This document shows, one piece after another, positions 30,734 to 38,337 of a DNA stretch of 55,104 nt; positions within the stretch are counted from its first letter, which is position 1, and the number at the start of each line of letters is the position of its first letter. Location of the stretch: contig CYKH01001770.1 of the NCBI GenBank assembly GCA_001460835.1, positions 1 through 55,104 of the forward strand, in the 5' to 3' direction. The notes under the pieces were generated by a model. The model had not been told where the DNA came from, ran no database searches, and worked only from the letters and a program-made list of their open reading frames with translations. Source of the stretch: Bodo saltans (Eukaryota > Euglenozoa > Kinetoplastea > Eubodonida > Bodonidae). A program made the translations under genes and the position numbers.

Positions 30734-31738
30734 ATGCTCAAGCGTTTCGACAGCGTGACCAACCAAGCTGAGCTCAACAGCTTGACCCTAGCGGCCCGAG
30801 CCTCTGGAAGCGTTGCTTCCTATGACTCACTTGTGAAGAAGGAAAACGAGATTGCCCATGCGCAAGCTCAGCTGGTGCTAGAGATCCAAGTGGCAGAAGA
30901 AAACGTGAACAAGGAAATTCAAGAAGCAACGACGCGTAAGGTGGCCGCGGCGCGCCGTGCGCAGGAGCTCCGTGATCAGATTAAGGCCAAGAAGCTTGCT
31001 AAAGCGTCAAGCACTGCTGAGGGGTATCGTATCTTCTTAAATCGTGTCGGTGCCTTGTACCAAGAGCTTTCCCTGCGCAAAGCTGTGTTGGCGCAAGTGT
31101 CCACGTACAGCCCTCACGACCTGCGCCACGCTCCGCTGGAGTCCGCGTACGTCTTTGTCAATGACTGGCAGCAGTACGCTGATGAGGTGCAGCAGTCGCT
31201 GCGTGAACTCGAGGTGCAAGGAAAGGGATTATCGGCTTCCGGCGCGGACGCGACCGATGTCAGCATCCTTCGCGCCCTTGTCGCAGATGTCCAATCCCTC
31301 TACACTCAAGTGGTAGCGGACGTTGCTCGCGAGCATTCTCGCCGCGAGAACAACGCGGACACTGTGGCGGACTTTATGCGCAACCAGGCCCAACTGGTGC
31401 ACTGGTGCCGCTCTCAAAAGAATGCCCTTGAGTCTGTTCAGGACACTGACCAAGTCCAAGAGCTTTGCACGTCCTTCCAGAACAACATCAGCGTCATGGA
31501 AACCAATCTGCTGGTGCTCTTGGAGCTCTCCGAACCCTTTGCTCCCAACCCACAGGTGACCCAGGCACTTATTGAGGTGAATGAAGTGTGGCTGAACTTG
31601 GCGGTCTACGCGTTTGAACGCATGCGTGACACGTTGATGGAGCTGCACGCTCAGTCGGGTGTTGAGGTGGCGACAAAAAAAAAAGTAATCTTCTGGTATT
31701 TTGTCCTGTCTATCTTGTCGTTTTTACCAACAAATAAG
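30734..31738 (+). CDS. Spectrin-like coiled-coil protein, 3' end lost in gap
   Basis: From the ATG at 30734 the product is almost wholly helical. A charged coiled coil (about residues 40-95, with ENEIAHAQAQLVLEIQVAEE) leads into units with the look of spectrin repeats, such as FVNDWQQYADEVQQSLREL and LVHWCRSQKNALESVQD. No catalytic motif is seen. Native coding sequence probably runs only to about 31684. After a run of A, bases 31685-31738 repeat the upstream leader of this same gene, and then the 300-N gap begins. The last 18 translated codons are therefore likely not native. Likely a cytoskeletal or flagellar structural protein; this is inference from composition only. Confidence 0.7.
31685..31738 (+). 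repeat. Second copy of the 54-bp leader segment at the gap edge
   Basis: The segment matches 30670-30723 at 52 of 54 positions and follows a run of ten A. It is fused in frame to the spectrin-like gene and stops exactly at the N gap. It could be the leader of a second tandem gene copy, joined wrongly, or a mis-join. Confidence 0.9.
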
Positions 31739-32038
31739 NNNNNNNNNNNNNNNNNNNNNNNNNNNNNNNNNNNNNNNNNNNNNNNNNNNNNNNNNNNNNN
31801 NNNNNNNNNNNNNNNNNNNNNNNNNNNNNNNNNNNNNNNNNNNNNNNNNNNNNNNNNNNNNNNNNNNNNNNNNNNNNNNNNNNNNNNNNNNNNNNNNNNN
31901 NNNNNNNNNNNNNNNNNNNNNNNNNNNNNNNNNNNNNNNNNNNNNNNNNNNNNNNNNNNNNNNNNNNNNNNNNNNNNNNNNNNNNNNNNNNNNNNNNNNN
32001 NNNNNNNNNNNNNNNNNNNNNNNNNNNNNNNNNNNNNN
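31739..32038. other. Assembly gap (300 N)
   Basis: Exactly 300 N lie between the spectrin-like gene and MCM10. The gap hides the end of the former, and the spacer, start and N-terminal part of the latter. Confidence 0.97.
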
Positions 32039-32046
32039 CGTGGTAA

Positions 32047-34185
32047 CCACGCCTGGTGTCAAAATCTGACGCCAAGGTGAGCCAGGGGAAGTCTGGGGCG
32101 AATGCGTTCGGCATGCTGCGTGTCTGGTCGATGCGTGGAATGTCAGGAGGCGGCCATGGAGAGGAGGTTGCTGTGCTGGTGTGCGACGCTGCTTTCCGAG
32201 AGCAATACCGGCGGCTGGATGTGGGAAGTGTGATTGTGTTGTGCAAACTGGAACTCATGAAGCCTTCTTCATCGACTTCCAGCAGCACCAGTCAACAACA
32301 GCAGCAGAGTTTGACGCTGAGGTGCGCGGAGATCGAGCAACTGCGCCCACTGGGCTTTGCCAAAACATTGAAGCCGTGCTCAGCGGTGAACAAGAGCAAC
32401 GGAGAACAATGTAAGCGAATGGTGAACGTCGTCGAATGTGCCTACTGCTCGTTTCATGTCTCTGAACTCAACAAAGTGTTACGTAGCAACAGCAGCAGCA
32501 GCTCGACACCATCGAGTGCAATGCGTTCTGCGCAGCAGCAGCACGCACCCTCAACCACCACGACGACCATGTTGATGGCGCCCACTGGACCATTCGGTGG
32601 AGGACTGAGGCCACTTCAACCTCACGTCACCACCACAACAGGAACACTGCAGCCTAGAACTGTGCTAGGTGGCCCGTCGCACAATCCGCTAGTTGTAACT
32701 TCGACGCGCCCGGCATCGTCGACAACAACATCAATACCAGCATCACCTCGAGTTGCAGGGGCTGTTGCAACAATCACTCCTGTTGCAGTGAAGGGTGCTG
32801 GTGTGGCACGGACAGCACCGTCATTGGTGGCATCAGCCGCGGCAACTTTTGTAACTTCGACGCGCCCGGCATCATCGACAACAACATCAATAGCAGCATC
32901 GCCTCGAGTTGCAGGGGCTGGTGCAACAATCACTCCTGTTGCAGTGAAGAGTGCTGGTGTGGCACGGACAGCACCGTCATTGGTGGCATCAGCCGCGGCA
33001 ACTTTGCTAAACCGGTCCCACAGCGGCCTGACCTCTAGAACGGTTGCTGCCGCATCGTTGCTGTCAGCCTCACAGCCTCAGCGGTTGCAAGCCGAGTCGT
33101 TCATCGCCACTCGGGGACATGAAGTGGTCAGTGGCAGTTCAAGCCGCACTGGCATCACATCTGAGGAGGATGGCGTCGCAGGTGGAACGTACGCTGGCGT
33201 TGTGCGATTGGCGGGGACGATGGAAGTGACTGGTGTTGACCGTTCCGTGTTACGTCCCACATCCGGCACGCCTTTTGGACCTCAGGCGATGGACGGAAAG
33301 CCTCGAGCGTCGTTGGCCACATTGGGTGTGACGAGTCGAGGGAGGAATGTGCTATCAGCCGCAGTGCAGCGAACCGATGACGATGCACGTGCGCAAGCAG
33401 TGCAGGACGCGATGAAGTTGAGGTTGGCGTCGGTTGCTTCCTCTCCGAGATCGACAGTTCTTGCGGGCACCACCGTTACGTCGGCAACCAGTGTCCCACG
33501 AGCACAGCAGCACTATGCCCCGTTGGCCGGTACGTCGCGGCTGGAGGAGGACATGGTGCTACCTGCCGCACACAATCCGAATCGAATCTTCGCCAAGCGA
33601 TCATCTGTGGTAGGTGCGCTGGCGGCAAGCATGCGCGCGGCGTCTTCAACCACACAACCCTCTCCAGCATCCACTGGACCTCCGTCAGTTAGTGGGATGA
33701 CAAAGGCGCTAAGCTCCGCAGGGGCTGCTGCGCAAAACGTGCAAAGTCGGCACGATGATCTTCGAAAGGTTGCCGAGAAGGAGAAGCTGGACGCGTCCAG
33801 CAAGCGGCTTCTGGAGGTAGACAAAGCACTGTCCGCCCTTGACAAGGTGTTCGAGCAGAAAGTCAACGCAGTCCACTGCCGTACCTGCCGAAGGTACTTT
33901 CCTTCACGACCCCACAGCTGCGCGACTGAAGGCCATGCTCTCCTTGCTGTTCAGACGGTAAAGCGATTCTACTCGTGCGATCATTGCAAGCACAGAGTGA
34001 CGGTGCTTGGGGAGGAGTTGAACGCATCGTTGCTGTACCCCTCGTGTCCAAAGTGCAGATCGATTGGCATCTGGAACGCTGCAAGCGCCGCACCAACCAA
34101 TTATCATGTTCGTGATGTTGATGGGGATGACGAAGACTGTCGCCGTGGGGTGCAGCAAGGCTCGGCCCGTGACGACAACGAATGA
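32047..34185 (+). CDS. MCM10: DNA replication factor MCM10, 5' partial
   Basis: MCM10 binds the CMG helicase, single-stranded DNA and polymerase alpha at replication forks. The visible N-terminal part is the second half of its OB fold (FGMLRVWSMRG, then VAVLVCDAAFREQYRRLDVG). It is followed by the diagnostic zinc finger LGFAKTLKPC, NGEQCKRMVN and ECAYCSFHV (about nt 32350-32465). A long Ser/Thr/Ala-rich linker with a 156-bp duplicated unit follows. The C-terminal part has a charged helix and the tandem zinc-ribbon region CRTCRRYFPSRPHSC, then CDHCKHRV and SCPKC (about nt 33875-34065), as in animal MCM10. The true start lies in the gap. An in-frame TAA at 32044 conflicts with OB-fold homology that should continue upstream, so a sequence error near the contig edge is likely. 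The first in-frame ATG, at 32113, would cut the OB fold. Confidence 0.88.
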   Translation, partial: PRLVSKSDAKVSQGKSGANAFGMLRVWSMRGMSGGGHGEEVAVLVCDAAFREQYRRLDVGSVIVLCKLELMKPSSSTSSSTSQQQQQSLTLRCAEIEQLRPLGFAKTLKPCSAVNKSNGEQCKRMVNVVECAYCSFHVSELNKVLRSNSSSSSTPSSAMRSAQQQHAPSTTTTTMLMAPTGPFGGGLRPLQPHVTTTTGTLQPRTVLGGPSHNPLVVTSTRPASSTTTSIPASPRVAGAVATITPVAVKGAGVARTAPSLVASAAATFVTSTRPASSTTTSIAASPRVAGAGATITPVAVKSAGVARTAPSLVASAAATLLNRSHSGLTSRTVAAASLLSASQPQRLQAESFIATRGHEVVSGSSSRTGITSEEDGVAGGTYAGVVRLAGTMEVTGVDRSVLRPTSGTPFGPQAMDGKPRASLATLGVTSRGRNVLSAAVQRTDDDARAQAVQDAMKLRLASVASSPRSTVLAGTTVTSATSVPRAQQHYAPLAGTSRLEEDMVLPAAHNPNRIFAKRSSVVGALAASMRAASSTTQPSPASTGPPSVSGMTKALSSAGAAAQNVQSRHDDLRKVAEKEKLDASSKRLLEVDKALSALDKVFEQKVNAVHCRTCRRYFPSRPHSCATEGHALLAVQTVKRFYSCDHCKHRVTVLGEELNASLLYPSCPKCRSIGIWNAASAAPTNYHVRDVDGDDEDCRRGVQQGSARDDNE
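32695..33006 (+). repeat. 156-bp in-frame tandem duplication in the MCM10 linker
   Basis: Two units (32695-32850 and 32851-33006) differ at only about five positions. Each encodes 52 Ala/Ser/Thr/Val-rich residues (TSTRPASSTTTSI...), so the frame is kept. The substitutions suggest a real, slightly aged duplication. Confidence 0.88.
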
Positions 34186-34298
34186 AGACATTGCATGAAG
34201 AACTTCGGTTCCTTCTTTCTTTATTTTGCCTTTTCTAACAAAACGTTGAGGCTTGCACACATGAGGTGTTGTTGATTGGAATGTTATAAGTGATAATT

Positions 34299-34341
34299 TG
34301 TTTTCCTTCTGTCTCTTCTTGTCACACATTTTTCTTACAAG
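34299..34341 (+). promoter_or_regulatory. Putative spliced-leader acceptor for NAF1
   Basis: This is one of the clearest tracts of the window: about 35 pyrimidine-rich bases, then AG at 34340-34341, eight bases before the ATG at 34350. Confidence 0.6.
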
Positions 34342-34349
34342 GGGCAAAT

Positions 34350-35736
34350 ATGTGTGACTTTGTGGAAGATGTCGTTGGTATTCCCAAGAGAGAAGTGTCC
34401 ATTTCCTCGTGCGACTCAGACCCGTTGGAGTATCGTCATCGAGGTGGGCTGAGGTCTTCGCAATCATCAGCATACGGCGGTAGCGATGATGGCTCCGATG
34501 ATGATCTGGAAACGAAGAGTTGCGGTGGAGACTCCGTAGTATCGATTGCGTCATCGTCGCGTTCTGGTGGCGGTGGTGGCGGTGGACGGGACAGACGATT
34601 TCACGCAATGGAGGCAATGGATATTCAAGAACTCGCTGCTGATTTGTTAGGTCGTCCAGCAGGAGCAGTGGGGGAAGGAGGAGATGCGGAGCAATCATCC
34701 GCCGCAACAGATCCGTTGCCGCCCCTTGAGGCAATCAACATTGATCACGTATCAGAGGCGCCAGTCGCTGTCATTGAGTCTGTCATTGTCAGCAGCAGCA
34801 CCGTGGTCGCAGACAAGCGGCCGGATGCACTGGTGGTGGACGCAGGTACTCGCATTTGTCTTTCCGACGGGACTATTGTCGGCATTGTCGCCACGGTGCT
34901 CGGGCCTATCAGTTCATGCGCCTATGCAATTGCGTGCCGACCTGGTGCCATTGCAGATCTTGCACTGGAAGACCGCATCGGCGAGGGCACATTGCTGCAC
35001 TACGACGTGACGAAACAAGTGGTGCTGTACGACCCAGCATTGCAGTGTGACAGCGGCAAAGGAACCGACGCCAGTTTTGTGCAAGATGAAGAACTTCCTC
35101 TAGGGACTCGTCCTGATTTTAGTGACGACGAGGATGAACGAGCATGGAAGCGCCGCAGACGAGAAAACGCTGCTGCAGGAAACAGTGCTTCTGCAGCGGC
35201 AGATCGTCAACAAATTGCCGCGGACAGAAAAATGCTCGCACAGATGCAGGCCCAGAGTGCCAAGAAGATCTCTCCGCAGCAGAATAATGCTGGTGGTGGT
35301 ACACACCAACCGCTAGCAGCAGTAATCGATGAGGTCGAGGTTGTGTCAGCAGTGTGACAGCGGCAAAGGAACCGACGCCAGTTTTGTGCAAGATGAAGAA
35401 CTTCCTCTAGGGACTCGTCCTGATTTTAGTGACGACGAGGATGAACGAGCATGGAAGCGCCGCAGACGAGAAAACGCTGCTGCAGGAAACAGTGCTTCTG
35501 CAGCGGCAGATCGTCAACAAATTGCCGCGGACAGAAAAATGCTCGCACAGATGCAGGCCCAGAGTGCCAAGAAGATCTCTCCGCAGCAGAATAATGCTGG
35601 TGGTGGTACACACCAACCGCTAGCAGCAGTAATCGATGAGGTCGAGGTTGTGTCATCGTCAGACTCTGAAGTAGAGTTTGACGATGAAGGCAACATGGTG
35701 GCATACCGCCCTCGCCGTAGAAAGCGCGGTCTGTAG
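34350..35736 (+). CDS. NAF1: H/ACA snoRNP assembly factor NAF1, frame broken by a 307-bp duplication
   Basis: NAF1 is a nuclear factor that holds the place of Gar1 during assembly of H/ACA pseudouridylation RNPs. The Gar1/Naf1 core lies at about nt 34835-35060: ICLSDGTIVGIVATVLGPIS, then LEDRIGEGTLLHYDV, ending in the Naf1-specific GKGTDASFVQDEELP. A SDDEDE acidic patch and a basic KRRRRE follow. The N-terminal half is acidic and low-complexity. A perfect 307-bp tandem copy (35042-35655) shifts the frame and gives a premature TGA at 35355. With one copy removed, a single frame of 359 residues runs from 34350 to the TAG at 35734 and ends in YRPRRRKRGL. The break is probably an assembly fault. 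Confidence 0.85.
35042..35655 (+). repeat. Perfect 307-bp tandem duplication inside NAF1
   Basis: Bases 35042-35348 and 35349-35655 appear identical throughout. The unit is 1 mod 3, so the second copy breaks the NAF1 frame. Deleting either copy restores an uninterrupted frame. Confidence 0.95.
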
Positions 35737-35888
35737 TCCTTCTCCACTTGAACATTATTAAAGAACATGACGTCAACTCGGTTAACAACATACCACGGTA
35801 CGAAGGGTATGAAATGCAAGACAAAAAGACATTTCCTTCTCATTGTGTTCCAGTTACGTTGATTTCTTTTTCTTTTTATTGACAACAC

Positions 35889-35908
35889 CTTTTTTTTTGG
35901 ACACAAAG
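35889..35908 (+). promoter_or_regulatory. Putative spliced-leader acceptor for the BTB/T1 gene
   Basis: A T run is followed by AG at 35907-35908, 29 bases before the ATG. A second T tract (35913-35925) with AG at 35936-35937 directly abuts the ATG and is less likely. Confidence 0.4.
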
Positions 35909-35937
35909 TACACTTTTTTTCTTCTGGCGCATCAAAG

Positions 35938-36708
35938 ATGTTTCATCGAGCTGATATCCTTACCATTGGAAACACTCAGTTGTGGAGGAGTGAGATTGTG
36001 GTGGTAGGTGGCCAAGAGTTCCACACCTCACAAGAAACGTTGACATGCGTGGAGGGGAGCCGCTTGGCCACTCTCATGTCCTCCCCGTATCCACTCTTGG
36101 ACCCCGATCGAGATATTCATGTGCTCCCTCGTTCCTTGTGCCGCACGGCAAGAGCATTTGCAATCGTCTTGGAGTACCTCAGAGGCCCACCTATCTGGCC
36201 ATTTATCGCGAATGATGTGGTGTACAATGAGGTTCACGATGCTTGTGAAGCGTTGGGGCTGCCGCTCCCCCCTCGCCCGTATCCTGCGCATAAGTTGCGG
36301 CCGCGGTACGAGCACACCAATGTGCTCATCCCCCATATCCCCACGTGGGTGGAAAACATCAAAGGCCGGTCCGAGATCTTGTCCCACTCTAGCCCTGCAA
36401 CATTTCTCAATAGCTGCGCGATGATTTCCAGTCTTACTGCCAAGGGTTTCTTAGTGCGCAAAGAGGTTCACGTGGATGCCGTGTCATCCACACGAGTTGC
36501 AATGAAGCTCTCTGGGGATGATATCCTTCGCGCGAGCCTAGGCGATGCAATTTTCGATGGGTTATCGGACGGCCACAAAGACCACTACCGCAAGAAGCTT
36601 AGGAGAACGTGCACTGCTGTGGTACTGGAGAGAAGGAAGCCTCATTTGCAGCTACTGGACAGCCTTAGCACCATGAGTGCCTGGGCTGCAGTGCTAACAG
36701 AATCCTAG
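35938..36708 (+). CDS. BTB/POZ (T1/KCTD-type) domain protein
   Basis: The 256-residue product begins with a BTB_2/T1-type domain at about residues 20-90: IVVVGGQEFHTSQETL, a short strand-helix, RDIHVLPRS and FAIVLEYLRG. This is the layout of KCTD and potassium-channel tetramerisation domains. No membrane spans follow, so a channel is unlikely. The C-terminal 160 residues have no recognised fold. Such proteins commonly oligomerise and may serve as cullin-3 adaptors; that role is inference. The ATG at 35938 follows closely after the acceptor tract, and the gene ends at TAG. Confidence 0.72.
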   Translation: MFHRADILTIGNTQLWRSEIVVVGGQEFHTSQETLTCVEGSRLATLMSSPYPLLDPDRDIHVLPRSLCRTARAFAIVLEYLRGPPIWPFIANDVVYNEVHDACEALGLPLPPRPYPAHKLRPRYEHTNVLIPHIPTWVENIKGRSEILSHSSPATFLNSCAMISSLTAKGFLVRKEVHVDAVSSTRVAMKLSGDDILRASLGDAIFDGLSDGHKDHYRKKLRRTCTAVVLERRKPHLQLLDSLSTMSAWAAVLTES

Positions 36709-36833
36709 TGAGAGGAGTGTAGATTCAGACGAGTGCTGCGGAGATTAGACCAAGATTCGAACGAGACTTTATTTTTGAGCGCGTTGAACGTTTTTAGAAG
36801 TGGAATGAGCTGACGCTTTGCTTTATTGGATCG

Positions 36834-36854
36834 TGGTTGTCTTATTTTGCTAAG
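36834..36854 (+). promoter_or_regulatory. Putative spliced-leader acceptor for the SET-like gene
   Basis: A T-rich stretch ends in AG at 36853-36854, 24 bases before the ATG at 36879. Confidence 0.45.
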
Positions 36855-36878
36855 AGAAGAGCTTGTCTACAACATGAA

Positions 36879-37985
36879 ATGACACCCGAAGCGACTCCTG
36901 CAGAACGCCTAGCCTCCGCTCCCACCGCTGCTATTCCACAGGGTTACTTTGTGGACAAAGGGAGGACAGTGCCACCCCGTGTTGCTTGTCAAGGAGAGGG
37001 GCTGGTCTCCATTTGTGCAGTAGTGGAGGGGGGCGTGTTATGGGAAGAGTCATGCGAGGCTGTCTTTGGTGCGTTTGATCCAAACAACCGAGCGCAGCTC
37101 AGCCCCTCAACCACGGACAAGAATGCATTGATTCGGTCGTGTCCGTACGTGTTGGCCAACGCGTTGTTGTCTAAGACCTCTACTGCAGGAGGCGGAGGCG
37201 ATGGGGCTCACCCTTTAGCGCAGTGGCTCGAGGGCTATGATCTCCTGCAGCGTGTCTTGTTGCACCGCACACGCCGGCAGCTGCGTTTTGATACCGATGA
37301 TGAGAGAAGCAGTGCGGTTGAATGTTTGGGCCAGTTAGCATTTCCTTATCACAACGCCGCCCCCCTGCTGAGCGCAAGCCACATACTAGCTAGCACTCCA
37401 CATAAGAGATGGATCGAGGCGGGTGGGGCAGCAATGACTGTTCCCGTCGGTGTGGCATCCATGTTGGTGAAGGGCCTTGAGCGTGTCGCACAGGCGTTAC
37501 CCGACGACGAGAGGTGCTCTGCGTCAACCCACGAAGCAGGATACTTGATGTACATTGGGCAGCACCGCAGGCTCCTTCTGTGCAAAGGAGTTCCAGGCCC
37601 TAGCCCCATGTTGAGCAGAAAGGAATCACCGTGGTGCGCCTTTGGTGTATTTCCCTATGCATGCACAGCATCACAAGTAAGACTCAAGGACGCTGCCAAT
37701 TGCACATTACAAGTGTTTTGTGATGCAAACACTCCCACCATAAAGGTGCGATGTATTGCCACAGAGGCATTGCAGAGAGGATCACAGATTCGTATCTTTT
37801 GCCCACGAAACGGGTTGATAGAGGACGGCAGTCCATGTCTGCTGGATAGTGATGCCCTCCAGCCGGGATCGCTTCTTCAGCTGATACGTGCCCAAGTGCT
37901 CGAGAATACGAAGCCCTGGCGCGCACAAGTTGACGGGCAACTGTCAGTGATTGACGCGAAGCTTAGGGCGATGCTGAAGCAGTGA
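36879..37985 (+). CDS. Unknown protein, possibly a divergent SET-like fold
   Basis: The 368-residue product is not confidently recognised. Two parts are suggestive of a SET domain split by an insertion. Near the N-terminus, VACQGEGLVSICAVVEGGVL resembles the G-x-G-L...I-x-x-G start of SET domains. Near the C-terminus, ANCTLQVFCDANTPTIKV followed by ATEALQRGSQIRIFCPRNGL resembles the N-x-x... strand, then A-x-x-x-I-x-x-G-x-x-I-x-x-x-Y end. The canonical NHS motif is not present, so methyltransferase activity is doubtful. An out-of-frame ATGAAATGA overlaps the start at 36874. The ATG at 36879 is the first in-frame ATG after the acceptor. Function unknown. Confidence 0.65.
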   Translation: MTPEATPAERLASAPTAAIPQGYFVDKGRTVPPRVACQGEGLVSICAVVEGGVLWEESCEAVFGAFDPNNRAQLSPSTTDKNALIRSCPYVLANALLSKTSTAGGGGDGAHPLAQWLEGYDLLQRVLLHRTRRQLRFDTDDERSSAVECLGQLAFPYHNAAPLLSASHILASTPHKRWIEAGGAAMTVPVGVASMLVKGLERVAQALPDDERCSASTHEAGYLMYIGQHRRLLLCKGVPGPSPMLSRKESPWCAFGVFPYACTASQVRLKDAANCTLQVFCDANTPTIKVRCIATEALQRGSQIRIFCPRNGLIEDGSPCLLDSDALQPGSLLQLIRAQVLENTKPWRAQVDGQLSVIDAKLRAMLKQ

Positions 37986-38337
37986 TAGATTTTTCTGTGG
38001 AACCATTCTATAGTCCTGGAAGGGCCAAAAAGTACAGAAAGTCGTGCTGAAATGGATCAGTTTGTACTTGCTCAAGAATCAAAAAAAGAGGGAAATCGTC
38101 AATTATGGTGTATTTCGCCCCACACGGGGTTTTATAGAGCCCACTTCTGGTGTACCCAAAACATGTTTTTTTTGTGTTTTTAGGCTGTGCTTTGCCATAT
38201 TTCCAGGACTATATTATAGGTTGTTTCGGTTGACTACCTTCTCATCAAATCTCTTTTTGCATTTTATTATCGACCATATTATTATTATGCTCTTTTGTCG
38301 TTTACTTGATGCTCTCCGTTCGCAAGAGGTGATCCAT
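37986..38337 (+). other. Intergenic spacer before the TMEM144-like gene
   Basis: This 352-bp AT-rich spacer happens to be open in the frame of the next gene, with an in-frame ATG at 38287, but the splice acceptor lies after that ATG. No separate gene is seen. Confidence 0.6.
38291..38326 (+). promoter_or_regulatory. Putative spliced-leader acceptor for the TMEM144-like gene
   Basis: A pyrimidine-rich tract ends in AG at 38325-38326. This favours the ATG at 38338 as start over the upstream in-frame ATG at 38287. Confidence 0.5.

Noticed and set aside
36874-36882. ATGAAATGA minimal upstream frame overlapping the start of the SET-like gene
   Set aside because: It could be a regulatory micro-frame, but one such short coincidence is not evidence of control.
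38287-38289. Upstream in-frame ATG of the TMEM144-like gene
   Set aside because: The best splice acceptor (38325-38326) lies downstream of it, and the ATG at 38338 begins a proper signal peptide.
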